The translations under genes and the position numbers were made by a program. Below, piece after piece: positions 8,137 to 17,936 of a stretch of DNA of 32,743 nt (positions are counted from its first letter, which is position 1; every line of letters begins with the position of its first letter). The DNA is taken from the NCBI GenBank assembly GCA_016868915.1, contig VGFL01000018.1, positions 1-32,743 of the forward strand, in the 5' to 3' direction. The notes under the pieces are model-generated. The model had not been told where the DNA came from, ran no database searches, and saw only the letters and a list, made by a program, of their open reading frames with translations. This stretch comes from Bacteroidota bacterium. GTDB taxonomy: Bacteria; Bacteroidota; Bacteroidia; Flavobacteriales_D; Crocinitomicaceae.

Positions 8137-8958
8137 ATGAGCTTAAAGAAATTCAATCCTGTAACACCTGGTCAACGTCACAAAGTAGTGATGCAGTTTA
8201 CAGATGTAACAGTCGCTAAACCCGAAAAAAGTTTGATTGCTTCGAGAAAGAAGTCAGGTGGTAGAAATAACACTGGTAAAATGACAATGCGTTACATTGG
8301 AGGGGGGCACAAACAAAAATATCGTATTATTGATTTTAAGAGGGAAAAGCACGGCATTCCGGCAACTGTCAAAACAATTGAGTACGATCCAAACAGAACT
8401 GCCAATATTGCTTTGTTGTTTTATTCCGATGGAGAAAAGAGATATATTATCGCACCAAACGGTCTTAAAGTAGGTGATCAAGTAGTTTCAGGTTCAAATG
8501 CTGCTCCAAACGTTGGAAATTCATTGTATTTGGCGGATATTCCCCTTGGTACTGTAATCCACAATATTGAATTACAACCTGGTAAAGGTGGATCAATTGC
8601 CCGAGGAGCGGGAACTTATGCTCAGTTGAATGCACGTGATGGAAAATATGCAATCGTAAAATTACCCTCAGGCGAAACACGAATGATTCTCATTACGTGT
8701 CTTGCAACTATTGGGTCAGTTTCAAATTCGGAGCACAACCTTGAGGTTTCAGGTAAAGCGGGAAGATCAAGATGGTTAGGTAGAAGACCTAGGGTTAGAG
8801 GTGTAGTGATGAATCCTGTCGATCACCCAATGGGTGGTGGAGAAGGTAGAAATGCTGGAGGTCATCCGCGCTCTAGAAAAGGTATTCCGGCGAAAGGATA
8901 CAAAACAAGAGCTCCGAAAAAATATTCAAGCAAATTTATTTTAGAAAAAAGAAAATAA
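8137..8958 (+). CDS. rplB: 50S ribosomal protein L2
   Basis: One of the most conserved large-subunit proteins, needed for subunit association and peptidyl-transferase activity. At 273 residues it has the standard length. Visible blocks are [19 protein letters not shown] (42-60), the SH3-like core, and the C-terminal [19 protein letters not shown] (226-244). The fully conserved histidine of this loop (H230 here, E. coli H229 in mature numbering) is present. The following P-H of E. coli is P-M here, as I recall from other Bacteroidota. Spaced 12 nt from rpsS. Confidence 0.99.
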   Translation: MSLKKFNPVTPGQRHKVVMQFTDVTVAKPEKSLIASRKKSGGRNNTGKMTMRYIGGGHKQKYRIIDFKREKHGIPATVKTIEYDPNRTANIALLFYSDGEKRYIIAPNGLKVGDQVVSGSNAAPNVGNSLYLADIPLGTVIHNIELQPGKGGSIARGAGTYAQLNARDGKYAIVKLPSGETRMILITCLATIGSVSNSEHNLEVSGKAGRSRWLGRRPRVRGVVMNPVDHPMGGGEGRNAGGHPRSRKGIPAKGYKTRAPKKYSSKFILEKRK

Positions 8959-8970
8959 TAGTATAAGTAT

Positions 8971-9249
8971 ATGAGTCGTTCACTAAAAAAACCACCTTTT
9001 GTGCATTACAAGCTGATGAAACGAGTTGATGAAGCTCAGGCAAGTCAGAGTAAATCCGTAATCAAAACTTGGTCAAGAGCATCAACAATTACTCCTGACT
9101 TTGTTGGTTTAACATTCGCGGTGCATAATGGTAACAAATTTATTCCAGTTTTTGCAACTGAGAATATGGTTGGTCACAAATTGGGTGAGTTTGCTCCTAC
9201 TCGGAATTTTAGAGGGCATGCGGGGAATAAAAAAGATAAAAAAAGATAG
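8971..9249 (+). CDS. rpsS: 30S ribosomal protein S19
   Basis: Small-subunit head protein that forms bridges to the 50S and contacts S13. The 92-residue sequence has the signatures RSLKKPPFV at the N-terminus, [23 protein letters not shown] in the centre and [18 protein letters not shown] toward the end, with a basic tail KKDKKR. Normal length and position between rplB and rplV. Confidence 0.99.
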   Translation: MSRSLKKPPFVHYKLMKRVDEAQASQSKSVIKTWSRASTITPDFVGLTFAVHNGNKFIPVFATENMVGHKLGEFAPTRNFRGHAGNKKDKKR

Positions 9250-9261
9250 AAATTAGAACTC

Positions 9262-9657
9262 ATGGGTGCGAGAAAAAGAATTAAAGCAAACGAATTAAAA
9301 GAGCAAAATAGTAAAATTGCTTTTGCTAAATTGAATAACTCTCCTATTGCTCCTCGGAAGATGAGAATAGTGGCAGATTTAATTCGTGGAATGGAAGTTC
9401 ATAAGGCTCTAAATATTTTGCAGCACAATGCAAAAGATGCATCTGTAAGCCTTGAAAAATTGTTGCGATCTGCACTAGCTAATTGGGAACAAAAAAATGA
9501 AGGTAAAAATATTGAAGAAGAAAAATTAGTGGTAAAAACCATTCAGGTTGATGGTGGTGCAATAATTAAAAGAATTCAACCGGCCCCTCAAGGAAGAGCA
9601 CATAGAATTCGAAAGAGATCAAATCATGTAACGTTAGTTGTAGGTAGTTTAATTTAA
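9262..9657 (+). CDS. rplV: 50S ribosomal protein L22
   Basis: Binds all domains of 23S rRNA early in assembly; its hairpin lines the exit tunnel opposite L4. The 131-residue protein is slightly longer than the E. coli form (110) through an N-terminal extension ([20 protein letters not shown]) typical of Bacteroidota. Core blocks are [18 protein letters not shown] (about 27-44), the tunnel hairpin [19 protein letters not shown] and the end [10 protein letters not shown]. No macrolide-type deletion is evident in the hairpin. Separated by 4 nt from rpsC. Confidence 0.98.
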   Translation: MGARKRIKANELKEQNSKIAFAKLNNSPIAPRKMRIVADLIRGMEVHKALNILQHNAKDASVSLEKLLRSALANWEQKNEGKNIEEEKLVVKTIQVDGGAIIKRIQPAPQGRAHRIRKRSNHVTLVVGSLI

Positions 9658-9661
9658 AGAA

Positions 9662-10393
9662 ATGGGACAAAAAACAAATCCAATAGGTAATAGATTAGGT
9701 TACATCCAAGGATGGGAATCTAATTGGTATGGAGGAAATGATTATAAAGATAAAATTGTTGAAGATGATCAAATTCGTAAGTACTTGTACGTTCGATTGG
9801 CCAAAGCAAGCATCGCGAAAATAATAATAGAAAGAACTTTGAAGCTAATCACTGTTACTATAAATACAGCTCGTCCGGGAGTTATTATAGGAAAGGGGGG
9901 GCAAGAAGTTGATAAGTTAAAGGAAGAATTAAAAAAGATAACAAAGAAAGAAATTCAGATTAATATTTTTGAAGTTAAACGTCCTGAACTTGACGCTCGG
10001 CTTGTAGCGGATGGTGTTGCAAGGCAATTAGAAGCTAGAATTTCTTTTCGAAGAGCCATCAAGATGGCTATTGCCTCTACAATGAGAATGGGAGCAGAGG
10101 GAGTTAAAATAAAAATTTCTGGACGTTTGAATGGTGCTGAAATGGCAAGATCTGAAATGTACAAGGAAGGTAGAATTCCACTTCATACTTTTAGGGCTGA
10201 TATTGATTATGCCGTTTCTGAGGCGCATACTACCTATGGCCGATTGGGTATTAAAGTTTGGATTTGTAAAGGTGAGGTTTATGGTAAAAGAGACTTATCT
10301 CCGAATATCGGCCAGTCATCTGGTTCCTCTAATTCAAATCAAAATCAAGGATCGAATAAAGGAGGAGTTGGATTGAGAAGAAAGAAAAAATAA
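9662..10393 (+). CDS. rpsC: 30S ribosomal protein S3 with Ser/Asn/Gln tail
   Basis: Lines the mRNA entry channel and helps unwind mRNA. The 243-residue protein starts [13 protein letters not shown]; the KH-type RNA-binding domain has the GxxG loop IIGKGG (75-80), and the C-terminal domain has [19 protein letters not shown] (147-165) and [15 protein letters not shown]. After the core ends near residue 212 the tail reads [18 protein letters not shown] and then a basic RRKKK end. Such a polar, probably disordered tail replaces the basic tail of E. coli S3; tails vary between phyla, so it is probably not functionally decisive. Confidence 0.98.
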   Translation: MGQKTNPIGNRLGYIQGWESNWYGGNDYKDKIVEDDQIRKYLYVRLAKASIAKIIIERTLKLITVTINTARPGVIIGKGGQEVDKLKEELKKITKKEIQINIFEVKRPELDARLVADGVARQLEARISFRRAIKMAIASTMRMGAEGVKIKISGRLNGAEMARSEMYKEGRIPLHTFRADIDYAVSEAHTTYGRLGIKVWICKGEVYGKRDLSPNIGQSSGSSNSNQNQGSNKGGVGLRRKKK

Positions 10394-10416
10394 TAGAAAA
10401 GTAAAAAGATTTTATA

Positions 10417-10842
10417 ATGTTACAGCCAAAACGATCTAAGTTTAGAAGAGTACAGAAAGGGAGAGTGAAAGGTTCTGCTCACAGGGGTTCAACAATAGCA
10501 TTTGGTTCTTTTGGACTTAAAACATTAGAGTCCGGTTGGATTACTTCGCGACAGATTGAGGCATCTCGTATTGCAGTAACTCGCTACATGAAAAGGGAAG
10601 GAAAAGTTTGGATACGTATTTTTCCAGATAAGCCAATTACCTCTAAACCGGCAGAAGTTCGAATGGGTAAAGGAAAAGGTGCTCCAAGTCATTGGGTGGC
10701 AGTTGTGAATCCGGGAAGAATAATGTTTGAAGCCGACGGTGTGCCATACGAAATAGCGAAAGAGGCTCTTCGTCTTGCGGCACAAAAGCTACCAGTGAAA
10801 TGTAAGTTCGTTGTAAGAAATGATTTTGTAATTCCGGTTTAA
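10417..10842 (+). CDS. rplP: 50S ribosomal protein L16
   Basis: Sits between the central protuberance and the L7/L12 stalk base and helps position A-site tRNA. The 141-residue protein begins [19 protein letters not shown]; core blocks are [20 protein letters not shown] (31-50), RVGKGKG-like [16 protein letters not shown] and the end VKCKFVVRN. It lies 23 nt after rpsC and 10 nt before rpmC. Confidence 0.99.
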   Translation: MLQPKRSKFRRVQKGRVKGSAHRGSTIAFGSFGLKTLESGWITSRQIEASRIAVTRYMKREGKVWIRIFPDKPITSKPAEVRMGKGKGAPSHWVAVVNPGRIMFEADGVPYEIAKEALRLAAQKLPVKCKFVVRNDFVIPV

Positions 10843-10852
10843 AATAAGAAGT

Positions 10853-11035
10853 ATGAAGCAATCAGAAATCGTAAAATTATCTACGGAAGACCTCAAAAGT
10901 AAAGTTGCTACAGCAACAGAACAGTTGTCATCTTTGAAATTTAATCATAAAATGACTCCGATTGAAAATCCTCTTAGAATAAGAATTTTGAGAAGAGAAA
11001 TAGCAAGAATGACAACGGAATTGGCGAAACGATAG
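10853..11035 (+). CDS. rpmC: 50S ribosomal protein L29
   Basis: Small two-helix protein beside the tunnel exit, next to L23. The 60-residue sequence has MKQSEIVKLSTEDLKSKV at the start and the helix ending NPLRIRILRREIARMTTEL, which matches the family signature region. Normal length; 29 nt separate it from rpsQ. Confidence 0.97.
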   Translation: MKQSEIVKLSTEDLKSKVATATEQLSSLKFNHKMTPIENPLRIRILRREIARMTTELAKR

Positions 11036-11064
11036 AAATAAAAAATTAAAACAAGTAGCTTAAA

Positions 11065-11322
11065 ATGGAAAAGCGAAATTTAAGAAAAGAGAGAACAGGT
11101 ATTGTTACAAGCGACAAAATGGATAAATCAATTATTGTTGCTGTTGAAAGAAAAGTGAAGCACCCAAAATATGGGAAGTTTATCAAGAAGACAACCAAGT
11201 TCGTTGCCCATGATGAAACAAATGATTGTAATCAGGGTGATACTGTAAAAATTATGGAAACTCGTCCTCTGAGTAAGTCAAAAAATTGGAGATTAGTTGA
11301 AATTGTAGAACGAGCTAAATAA
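11065..11322 (+). CDS. rpsQ: 30S ribosomal protein S17
   Basis: OB-fold primary 16S rRNA binder at the body of the 30S. The 85-residue protein shows [17 protein letters not shown] near the N-terminus, [15 protein letters not shown], and the conserved [24 protein letters not shown] toward the end (key residues RPLSK and WRL). Seven nucleotides before rplN. Confidence 0.98.
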   Translation: MEKRNLRKERTGIVTSDKMDKSIIVAVERKVKHPKYGKFIKKTTKFVAHDETNDCNQGDTVKIMETRPLSKSKNWRLVEIVERAK

Positions 11323-11329
11323 ATTTAAA

Positions 11330-11698
11330 ATGATACAAGTAGAATCAAGACTATCAGTTGCTGATAACTCGGGTGCGAAAGAGGTACTTTGTATTAGAGT
11401 GCTTGGAGGAACAAGAAGAAGGTATGCTTCAGTTGGAGATACCATTGTTGTTTCTGTGAAAAGTGCAATGCCTTCTGGGGGTGTGAAAAAAGGAAGTGTT
11501 GCAAAGGCAGTTGTGGTGAGAACAACCAAAGAGGTACGCCGAGCTGACGGATCATACATTCGTTTTGACGATAACGCTTGTGTAATTTTGAATCAAGCTG
11601 GTGATATGAGAGGAACTCGAATTTTTGGTCCAGTGGCAAGAGAATTACGTGAAAACAATTACATGAAAATTGTCTCGCTTGCACCGGAGGTGTTGTAA
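11330..11698 (+). CDS. rplN: 50S ribosomal protein L14
   Basis: Beta-barrel protein at the subunit interface and a docking site for RsfS. The 122-residue sequence is full length and highly conserved: [19 protein letters not shown] at the start, [15 protein letters not shown] in the middle, and [18 protein letters not shown] and [14 protein letters not shown]. It follows rpsQ by 7 nt and precedes rplX by 18 nt, the standard spc order. Confidence 0.99.
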   Translation: MIQVESRLSVADNSGAKEVLCIRVLGGTRRRYASVGDTIVVSVKSAMPSGGVKKGSVAKAVVVRTTKEVRRADGSYIRFDDNACVILNQAGDMRGTRIFGPVARELRENNYMKIVSLAPEVL

Positions 11699-11716
11699 AT
11701 TGATTAGATAAAAGTT

Positions 11717-12034
11717 ATGCAAATTAAATTACATATTAAAGTTGGAGATACCGTTAAGGTAACTTGTGGTGAATCCAAGAATCAAGAAGGTAAAGTATTA
11801 AAAATCGATCGTTCTAAAATGCGCGCTATCGTTGAGGGAGTTAACCTTGTAAAAAAACATGCCAAACCAAGTTCAACTGATCCACAAGGTGGGATTGTAG
11901 AGAAAGAGGCAGGCATTCATATTTCTAATCTTATGCTGATTGTCAAAGGTCAAGCTACGAAAATTGGAAGAAAGTTAAATGATAAGGGAACTTTAGTTCG
12001 CTATGCTAAGAAATCAGGGGAGGTGATAAAATAA
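11717..12034 (+). CDS. rplX: 50S ribosomal protein L24
   Basis: Assembly initiator that binds the 5' region of 23S rRNA and later borders the tunnel exit. The 105-residue protein has the KOW motif in [20 protein letters not shown] (about 8-27), followed by [13 protein letters not shown] and [17 protein letters not shown]. Its stop is 1 nt from the rplE start, suggesting translational coupling. Confidence 0.98.
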   Translation: MQIKLHIKVGDTVKVTCGESKNQEGKVLKIDRSKMRAIVEGVNLVKKHAKPSSTDPQGGIVEKEAGIHISNLMLIVKGQATKIGRKLNDKGTLVRYAKKSGEVIK

Positions 12035-12035
12035 T

Positions 12036-12587
12036 ATGAGTTACGTACCAAGACTTAAAGAGAAGTATAGTGCAGAAATAATATCTGCAATGACTGATAA
12101 ATTCGGTTATAAAACTGTAATGAGGGTTCCTAAATTGACAAAAATTGTATTAAGTCAAGGAATAGGGGATGCTGTTGCTGATAAGAAGATGATCGAGAGT
12201 GCTGTTTCTGATTTATCACGTATTGCAGGACAAAAAGCGATTGCTACTTATTCAAAAAAAGATATCTCTAATTTCAAGTTGCGTAAGGGTATGCCAATTG
12301 GAACAAAAGTTACTTTAAGAGGAGATAGAATGTATGAATTTTTAGATAGGTTACTATCTGTTGCTTTGCCGCGTACGAGGGATTTTCGAGGAATAAATCC
12401 GAAGGGTTTCGATGGAAGAGGTAATTACAACATGGGGGTAACTGAACATATTATATTTCCTGAAATTGATATTGATAAGGTAAGCAAAATATTGGGTATG
12501 GATGTAACATTTGTAACAACAGCTCAAAGCGATGAAGAGGCAAAGGCCTTACTTGATGCATTTGGTTTTCCTTTTAAAACAAAATAA
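12036..12587 (+). CDS. rplE: 50S ribosomal protein L5
   Basis: Central-protuberance protein that binds 5S rRNA and contacts P-site tRNA and S13. The 183-residue protein matches the family from [12 protein letters not shown] to the C-terminus FGFPFK, with [37 protein letters not shown] and [20 protein letters not shown] as recognisable segments. Normal length; tightly spaced to rpsN (3 nt). Confidence 0.98.
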   Translation: MSYVPRLKEKYSAEIISAMTDKFGYKTVMRVPKLTKIVLSQGIGDAVADKKMIESAVSDLSRIAGQKAIATYSKKDISNFKLRKGMPIGTKVTLRGDRMYEFLDRLLSVALPRTRDFRGINPKGFDGRGNYNMGVTEHIIFPEIDIDKVSKILGMDVTFVTTAQSDEEAKALLDAFGFPFKTK

Positions 12588-12590
12588 AAA

Positions 12591-12905
12591 ATGGCTAAAG
12601 AATCAATGAAAGCGCGTGAGCGCAAAAGAGAAAGGTTAGTTGCAAGATACGCGAATAAAAGACAAGAGTTGTCAAAAGTACTTAAGTCAACTGATTCTTC
12701 AGAGGATGTCCAAAGTGCAAAGTGGGATGCAATGATGGCTCTCCAGAAGCTTCCTTCTAATTCGGCAAAGAATAGACTACACAACCGTTGTGGTCTAACT
12801 GGTCGTCCAAGAGGCTTCATGAGAAATTTTGGTATCTCACGTGTTACATTCCGTGAGATGGCGCTTGCCGGTAAAATACCAGGAGTAAAAAAAGCGAGTT
12901 GGTAA
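12591..12905 (+). CDS. rpsN: 30S ribosomal protein S14, zinc-independent form
   Basis: Small-subunit head protein. The C-terminal signature is complete ([19 protein letters not shown] and [23 protein letters not shown], split here for length). Only one cysteine is present, so the two CxxC pairs of zinc-type S14 are missing and this is the zinc-free form. At 104 residues it is close to the E. coli length (about 101) and longer than the 89-residue form I associate with many Bacteroidota; the extra residues lie in [16 protein letters not shown] (about 34-49). Confidence 0.97.
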   Translation: MAKESMKARERKRERLVARYANKRQELSKVLKSTDSSEDVQSAKWDAMMALQKLPSNSAKNRLHNRCGLTGRPRGFMRNFGISRVTFREMALAGKIPGVKKASW

Positions 12906-12930
12906 TAATATAGAATTTATACGAATTAAG

Positions 12931-13329
12931 ATGAATACAGATCCAATTGCAGATTATTTGACCAGAATTAGAAATGCGAGCCGTGCAGGCTTAAAACTAG
13001 TTCAAATTCCTTCTTCAAATGTAAAGAAATCAATGACACAGATTTTATTTGATCAAGGGTTTATTTCCAATTATAAAGTAGAAGAGGATGGAAAGCAAGG
13101 AATTATCAAAATTGCTTTGAAATATAACACTACAACACGCGTTCCGGCTATTACAAGGATTGATCGAATATCCCGTCCTGGATTAAGGAAATATTCGGGT
13201 ACTGACGATCTTCCTCGTGTTTTAAATGGTTTAGGAATTGCGATTATGTCTACGTCGAAAGGTGTAATAACAGACAAGGAGGCGAGAACGTTAAATGTAG
13301 GTGGTGAGGTTCTATGTTACGTATATTAA
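12931..13329 (+). CDS. rpsH: 30S ribosomal protein S8
   Basis: Primary binder of the 16S central domain and, in E. coli, autogenous repressor of the spc operon at rplE. The 132-residue protein has [16 protein letters not shown] at the start, [12 protein letters not shown], and the C-terminal [20 protein letters not shown], where the STSKGV and GGEVLCYVY segments are diagnostic. Spaced 25 nt from rpsN and 12 nt from rplF. Confidence 0.99.
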   Translation: MNTDPIADYLTRIRNASRAGLKLVQIPSSNVKKSMTQILFDQGFISNYKVEEDGKQGIIKIALKYNTTTRVPAITRIDRISRPGLRKYSGTDDLPRVLNGLGIAIMSTSKGVITDKEARTLNVGGEVLCYVY

Positions 13330-13341
13330 TAAAAAAGAAAG

Positions 13342-13896
13342 ATGTCAAGAATAGGTAAAAATCCAATTGTAATTCCCAACGGTGTTGAAGTCAATTTTGA
13401 CAACAACATTCTGACGGTTAAAGGCTCAAAAGGTGAATTGGCCCAGGAAATTGATTCTTCAATTTCAATGGTTATTGCTGAAAATATAATTACATTTTCT
13501 CGTTCAACTGAAATGCCAGAGCATCGATCAAAGCATGGGCTTTACAGAGCGTTGACACAAAATATGATAACAGGTGTTTCCGAAGGATTTAAAAAGGAAT
13601 TGGAAGTAGTGGGGGTTGGTTTCAGAGCCAATGTGTCTGGTCAGCAATTAGAACTTTCTCTCGGATTTTCTCATGCAATTATTTTGGAAGTTCCTAAGCA
13701 GGTTAAAGTTACTGCTTTTACTGAAAAGGGTAAGTCACCTGTAGTTACTCTAGAGTCTTTTGATAAACAATTGCTCGGTCAAGTTGCTGCTAAAATAAGA
13801 TCATTTCGAAAGCCGGAGCCATATAAAGGAAAAGGGATAAAGTTCGTTGGTGAAGAATTAAGAAGAAAAGCAGGTAAATCTGCAGGTAAAAAATAA
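13342..13896 (+). CDS. rplF: 50S ribosomal protein L6
   Basis: Near the factor-binding site at the stalk base. The 184-residue protein has two L6 repeats. [17 protein letters not shown] starts the first; [21 protein letters not shown] is in the second, which ends with [22 protein letters not shown] (key residues PEPYKGKGI). Length is a few residues above the usual 176-180, due to the basic end KSAGKK. Confidence 0.98.
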   Translation: MSRIGKNPIVIPNGVEVNFDNNILTVKGSKGELAQEIDSSISMVIAENIITFSRSTEMPEHRSKHGLYRALTQNMITGVSEGFKKELEVVGVGFRANVSGQQLELSLGFSHAIILEVPKQVKVTAFTEKGKSPVVTLESFDKQLLGQVAAKIRSFRKPEPYKGKGIKFVGEELRRKAGKSAGKK

Positions 13897-13904
13897 ATAG
13901 GGTT

Positions 13905-14258
13905 ATGTCATTAGATAAGTTGAATAGAAGAATTAAGATTAAACGAAGAATTCGTAAAAAGATATTCGGAACGGCGAAATTACCTCGTTTGTCTGTTTAT
14001 AGAAGTAATAAGCAGATTTATGCGCAATTGATTGATGATTTGTCAGGAATTACATTGGCCTCCGCATCTTCATATAAAAATAAAGAAGCTGAAAAGGGAA
14101 CAAAAATTAATCAAGCCTCTGTAGTTGGTAAGCTAGTTGCTGAAAAAGCGAAAACAGCAGGAATTGAAACAGTTGTTTTTGATAGAAATGGTTATTTGTA
14201 CCATGGAAGAGTAAAAGCATTAGCTGATGCTGCAAGAGAAGGTGGTCTTAAATTTTAA
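13905..14258 (+). CDS. rplR: 50S ribosomal protein L18
   Basis: 5S rRNA binding protein of the central protuberance. The 117-residue protein has a basic N-terminus ([15 protein letters not shown]), the core block [20 protein letters not shown] (about 26-45) and the C-terminal [24 protein letters not shown] region. Eight nucleotides after rplF; six before rpsE. Confidence 0.98.
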   Translation: MSLDKLNRRIKIKRRIRKKIFGTAKLPRLSVYRSNKQIYAQLIDDLSGITLASASSYKNKEAEKGTKINQASVVGKLVAEKAKTAGIETVVFDRNGYLYHGRVKALADAAREGGLKF

Positions 14259-14264
14259 TAGTAT

Positions 14265-14783
14265 ATGTCAGTACAAAATATGAATAGAGTTAAATCTGCA
14301 GATATCGAATTAAAAGATAAGCTTGTTGCAGTAAATCGTGTGACGAAAGTTACAAAAGGTGGTAGAACCTTCAGTTTTTCTGCAATTGTGGTTGTCGGAG
14401 ATGAGAATGGTGTTGTAGGACATGGTCTTGGTAAGGCGAAAGAAGTAACTGAGGCCATAACTAAAGGCATTGATGATGCCAAGAAGAATTTGATTAAAGT
14501 TCCAATTTTCAAAGGCACTGTTCCACATGCTCAAAAAGGAAAATACGGCGGTGCGAATGTGTTATTAAAGCCGGCCACTGATGGTACAGGAGTTATTGCG
14601 GGCGGAGCGATGCGTGCTGTTTTAGAAAGCGTTGGTATTCACAATGTACTTGCTAAATCACAAGGATCGTCAAACCCTCACAATGTAGTGAAAGCGACTA
14701 TGGATGCGTTATCTCAAATGAGAGATGCTTCCGCTGTGGCGCGTCAAAGAGGAATTTCTGTGGATAAAGTATTTAACGGTTAA
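14265..14783 (+). CDS. rpsE: 30S ribosomal protein S5
   Basis: Located at the mRNA entry channel; affects decoding fidelity. In the 172-residue protein the N-terminal dsRBD-like domain has [20 protein letters not shown] (about 25-44) and [17 protein letters not shown]; the second domain has [42 protein letters not shown]. The spectinomycin-associated loop around VTKGG appears ordinary. The preferred start at 14265 gives [13 protein letters not shown]; the internal ATG five codons on is also possible. Confidence 0.98.
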   Translation: MSVQNMNRVKSADIELKDKLVAVNRVTKVTKGGRTFSFSAIVVVGDENGVVGHGLGKAKEVTEAITKGIDDAKKNLIKVPIFKGTVPHAQKGKYGGANVLLKPATDGTGVIAGGAMRAVLESVGIHNVLAKSQGSSNPHNVVKATMDALSQMRDASAVARQRGISVDKVFNG

Positions 14784-14793
14784 CAATTTTAAA

Positions 14794-14973
14794 ATGTCTA
14801 CAATAAAATTAAAACAAGTTAGAAGCACGATTAAGTGTCCCGCAAATCAAAAGGCAACAATTAAAGCTTTGGGTTTTAGAAAACTTAATCAGGTTATTGA
14901 GAAAGAATCAACCCCTCAAATATTGGGTATGGTTCGAAAAGTTAGTCATTTATTGAAAGTTATTTCAGAGTAA
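14794..14973 (+). CDS. rpmD: 50S ribosomal protein L30
   Basis: 59-residue large-subunit protein, MSTIKLKQVRSTIKCPANQ to VRKVSHLLKVISE, matching the short bacterial L30 with the ALGFRKLNQVI motif (residues 25-35). The frame is open upstream to 14725, inside rpsE, but the family N-terminus requires the ATG at 14794, which is 10 nt after the rpsE stop. Normal length and position between rpsE and rplO. Confidence 0.97.
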   Translation: MSTIKLKQVRSTIKCPANQKATIKALGFRKLNQVIEKESTPQILGMVRKVSHLLKVISE

Positions 14974-14983
14974 AATAGTTGCG

Positions 14984-15430
14984 ATGAACTTAAGTAATTT
15001 AAAACCAGCCGAAGGAGCTGTCAAAAAAGAGAAAAGAATTGGTAGAGGTCAGGGATCTGGGCACGGTGGAACTTCAACTAGAGGTCACAAAGGAGCAAAG
15101 TCTCGTTCCGGTTATAAAACAAAAATTGGTTTTGAAGGAGGACAAATGCCTTTGCAAAGACGTGTTCCAAAGTTTGGCTTTAAAAATATTAACCGAACAG
15201 AATATAAAGCCGTTAATCTCCAAATTCTTCAAAATTTGGCTGAAAACAAAAACATTACTGAAATTACATTTGATGTTTTGAAAGACAACGGTATTGTATC
15301 AAAAAATGACCTTGTGAAAGTTTTAGGTAACGGGGAATTGAAAACTAAAATTAATGTTTCTGCGCACAAGTTTTCTGCTTCAGCTAAAGCTTCAATTGAG
15401 GCCCAAGGTGGGACATGTTCAGAAATTTAA
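14984..15430 (+). CDS. rplO: 50S ribosomal protein L15
   Basis: Late-assembly large-subunit protein. The 148-residue protein has the Gly/Arg/Lys-rich extension RIGRGQGSGHGGTSTRGHKG (19-38) that penetrates rRNA, then GFEGGQMPLQRRVPKFGFKN and a C-terminal globular domain. It precedes secY by 15 nt, as in most spc operons. Confidence 0.98.
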   Translation: MNLSNLKPAEGAVKKEKRIGRGQGSGHGGTSTRGHKGAKSRSGYKTKIGFEGGQMPLQRRVPKFGFKNINRTEYKAVNLQILQNLAENKNITEITFDVLKDNGIVSKNDLVKVLGNGELKTKINVSAHKFSASAKASIEAQGGTCSEI

Positions 15431-15445
15431 ATCCTAACCAACTAA

Positions 15446-16783
15446 ATGAAAAAATTAATTGAAAATCTCAAAAACATTTGGAAAGTAGAAGAGCTTCGAA
15501 AGCGAATTCTACTTACCTTGGGTTTGATTTTAGTTTACAGGGTTGGTTCGTTTGTTATAATTCCCGGAGTCGATTATACAGCGTTATCTGCGGCTCAAGC
15601 AAAGGGAGATCAAAACGCTTTAGAAACTCTTCTATCCTTATTTTCAGGTGGGGGATTTTCGAATGCTTCGATTATGGCACTGGGTATTATGCCATACATT
15701 AGTGCATCGATAATTATGCAATTGCTAGGAATGGCAGTACCGGCTGTACAAAAAATGCAAAACGAAGGGGAAGCGGGTAGAAAACAAATCAATAATTACA
15801 CGCGAATTTTAACCGTCATCATTTGTGCTCTTCAAGCTCCGAGCTATCTTACGTTATATGTTCAAAATAAAGGAGCCATGCCAGCAGATGCGTCAACTTT
15901 TTGGTGGACACAAACGATTTTAGTCCTTGTTGCGGGTTCAATGTTTGCAGTATGGTTGGGAGAGCGAATTACCGAAAAAGGAATTGGGAATGGAATTTCA
16001 TTACTTATAACTGTCGGAATTTTGGCACGACTACCTGAGTCATTTATCGCTGAAATAGGAATGAACAAGGCAAATCTTATCATGATTGTACTTGAAATTG
16101 TAGCATTTATGTTAGTGGTTTTATTCACCATCTTGATTGTTCAAGGTGTAAGAAGAATACCATTAAATACAGCTAAAAGGATTGTTGGTGCGCGTGCTGC
16201 TGAAGATCAAGGAACAAGAAATTATCTTCCAATTAAAGTGAATGCGAGTGGCGTAATGCCAATAATTTTTGCACAGGCTATAATGACAATTCCCATGATG
16301 GCGTTTTCATCTGCCGTTGGAGAAGGAAATTTTATTCAAAAAATATTAAGTGACATTTATGGTGTGAGTTATAATATAATTCTGGCCTTATTAATAGTTG
16401 TTTTCACATATTTTTACACCGCAATTATGATTAATCCTAGAAAAATTGCAGATGATTTAAAAAGAGGTGGAGGATTCATTCCAGGAGTTCGTCCTGGGGA
16501 GGAAACAGCAGAATATATTGATTCTTTGGTATCGCGAATTACTTTTCCGGGTTCCTTGTTCCTGGCAGCGATTGCAATACTTCCGGCCATTGCTAAACAA
16601 GCAGGTGTAAATGATGCTTTTGCTATGTTTTTTGGTGGCACTTCAATTTTGATTATGGTAGGTGTTGTGTTGGATACGTTACAACAAATTGAGTCGTATT
16701 TATTAAATCGCCACATGGATGGGTTAATGGAAGGAACAAGAATTAAAGGAAGAAGAAACTTAAATGAACCTTCGGGAATGTAA
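15446..16783 (+). CDS. secY: Protein translocase subunit SecY
   Basis: Pore-forming subunit of the SecYEG translocon in the inner membrane. The 445-residue protein has the usual ten-helix pattern. The N-terminal amphipathic segment is followed by TM1 (LLTLGLILVYRVGSFVIIPG); the plug region has LFSGGGFSNASIMALGIMPYI and SASIIMQLLGMAVP; the cytosolic loop carries RRIPLNTAKRIVGAR; the C-terminal half has the loop GGGFIPGVRPGEETAEYI, which binds ribosome and SecA, and the basic end GRRNLNEPSGM. The gap to infA is 3 nt. No adk or map gene intervenes between secY and infA, unlike in many Firmicutes. Confidence 0.98.
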   Translation: MKKLIENLKNIWKVEELRKRILLTLGLILVYRVGSFVIIPGVDYTALSAAQAKGDQNALETLLSLFSGGGFSNASIMALGIMPYISASIIMQLLGMAVPAVQKMQNEGEAGRKQINNYTRILTVIICALQAPSYLTLYVQNKGAMPADASTFWWTQTILVLVAGSMFAVWLGERITEKGIGNGISLLITVGILARLPESFIAEIGMNKANLIMIVLEIVAFMLVVLFTILIVQGVRRIPLNTAKRIVGARAAEDQGTRNYLPIKVNASGVMPIIFAQAIMTIPMMAFSSAVGEGNFIQKILSDIYGVSYNIILALLIVVFTYFYTAIMINPRKIADDLKRGGGFIPGVRPGEETAEYIDSLVSRITFPGSLFLAAIAILPAIAKQAGVNDAFAMFFGGTSILIMVGVVLDTLQQIESYLLNRHMDGLMEGTRIKGRRNLNEPSGM

Positions 16784-16786
16784 AAT

Positions 16787-17008
16787 ATGGCAAAGCAGGC
16801 ATCAATAGAACAAGACGGTATTATTCTGGAGGCATTGCCGAATGCGATGTTTAAGGTAGAATTGGAAAATGGTCATGTCATTATTGCGCATATTTCTGGA
16901 AAGATGAGAATGTTTTACATCAAAATACTTCCAGGCGATAAAGTAAAAGTGGAGATGTCACCGTATGATTTAACAAAAGGAAGAATTTCCTTTAGATATA
17001 AAAATTAA
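16787..17008 (+). CDS. infA: Translation initiation factor IF-1
   Basis: Single S1/OB-fold factor that binds the 30S A site during initiation. The 73-residue protein has [40 protein letters not shown] and the end [13 protein letters not shown], all canonical. The gene is 3 nt after secY and 10 nt before rpmJ. Confidence 0.98.
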   Translation: MAKQASIEQDGIILEALPNAMFKVELENGHVIIAHISGKMRMFYIKILPGDKVKVEMSPYDLTKGRISFRYKN

Positions 17009-17018
17009 AAATAGAGCG

Positions 17019-17135
17019 ATGAAAGTAAGAGCATCAGTGAAGAAAAGAACGGCGGATTGTAAAATCGTAAAACGCAAAGGAAGAGTTTATATTATTAACA
17101 AGAAGAACCCGAAATTAAAGCAACGTCAGGGATAA
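17019..17135 (+). CDS. rpmJ: 50S ribosomal protein L36, zinc-free type
   Basis: 38-residue protein read directly from the sequence: [19 protein letters not shown] followed by [19 protein letters not shown]. The start and the KQRQG end are diagnostic of L36. Of the three cysteines and one histidine that hold zinc in classic L36, only one cysteine (C14) remains, so this is the zinc-independent variant. It occupies the standard place between infA and rpsM. Confidence 0.97.
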   Translation: MKVRASVKKRTADCKIVKRKGRVYIINKKNPKLKQRQG

Positions 17136-17148
17136 AATTATTTGTAGT

Positions 17149-17523
17149 ATGGCACGTATAGCAGGAATAGATTTACCAAAAAATAAAAGAGGTGTAGTAG
17201 GACTGACTTATATTTTTGGTATTGGAAGAAGTACTTCTAAAAAAATACTAAACGATAATAATATTGATGAAAACATAAAAGTTCAAGACTGGAATGATAG
17301 TCAACTATCCGTCATTAGAAATGCTATAAATGAAATTAAAACTGAAGGTCAATTGCGTTCAGAAATTCAGTTAAACATCAAGCGTCTCATGGATATCGGT
17401 TGTACGAGAGGAATTAGACATAGAGTAGGATTACCCTTACGTGGTCAAAGAACAAAAAACAATTCTCGCACACGTAAAGGAAGACGTAAAACTGTTGCAA
17501 ATAAGAAAAAAGCTACTAAATAA
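17149..17523 (+). CDS. rpsM: 30S ribosomal protein S13
   Basis: Head protein that contacts P-site tRNA and bridges to L5. The 124-residue protein has [21 protein letters not shown] at the N-terminus, [13 protein letters not shown], and [22 protein letters not shown] (residues about 84-105) preceding a basic tail. It begins the alpha section 13 nt after rpmJ; no separate promoter is apparent. Confidence 0.99.
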   Translation: MARIAGIDLPKNKRGVVGLTYIFGIGRSTSKKILNDNNIDENIKVQDWNDSQLSVIRNAINEIKTEGQLRSEIQLNIKRLMDIGCTRGIRHRVGLPLRGQRTKNNSRTRKGRRKTVANKKKATK

Positions 17524-17535
17524 TAAATAGTTGAG

Positions 17536-17922
17536 ATGGCTAAGACAAATCAGAAAAAAAAGAAAAACGTTAAAGTAGATGCCGCAGGTGAAGCACACAT
17601 TCAAGCGACATTTAATAATGTTATTATTTCATTAACAAACGGCGGCGGTCAAGTTATTTCTTGGTCTTCAGCTGGTAAAATGGGTTTTAAAGGCTCCAAA
17701 AAAAATACTCCCTATGCTGCCCAGGTTGCGGCAGAGGATGCTGCTAAAGAGGCTCATGATTTTGGACTAAGAAGAGTTAGAGTATACGTTAAAGGGCCTG
17801 GTGCAGGAAGAGAATCTGCAATACGTGCAATTCACAATTCTGGAATTGAGGTTACTGAAATTATTGATGTAACGCCATTACCACACAATGGCTGTCGACC
17901 ACCAAAGAAAAGAAGAGTATAA
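17536..17922 (+). CDS. rpsK: 30S ribosomal protein S11
   Basis: Platform protein near the mRNA exit and E site. The 128-residue protein has [40 protein letters not shown] and the end [18 protein letters not shown], all canonical. It is followed by a 72-nt gap, the only sizeable one in this part of the array, which contains a predicted hairpin before rpsD. Confidence 0.99.
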   Translation: MAKTNQKKKKNVKVDAAGEAHIQATFNNVIISLTNGGGQVISWSSAGKMGFKGSKKNTPYAAQVAAEDAAKEAHDFGLRRVRVYVKGPGAGRESAIRAIHNSGIEVTEIIDVTPLPHNGCRPPKKRRV

Positions 17923-17936
17923 ACAATTATTAATCA

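Noticed and set aside
8821-8862. Apparent loss of a catalytic histidine in L2 (PMGGG instead of PHGGG).
   Set aside because: The fully conserved histidine is the first one (DHP), which is present at residue 230; the second position varies between lineages and is, as I recall, Met in other Bacteroidota.
14725-14793. N-terminal extension of rpmD overlapping the rpsE end.
   Set aside because: The open frame extends upstream, but the L30 family N-terminus begins at the ATG at 14794, just after the rpsE stop.
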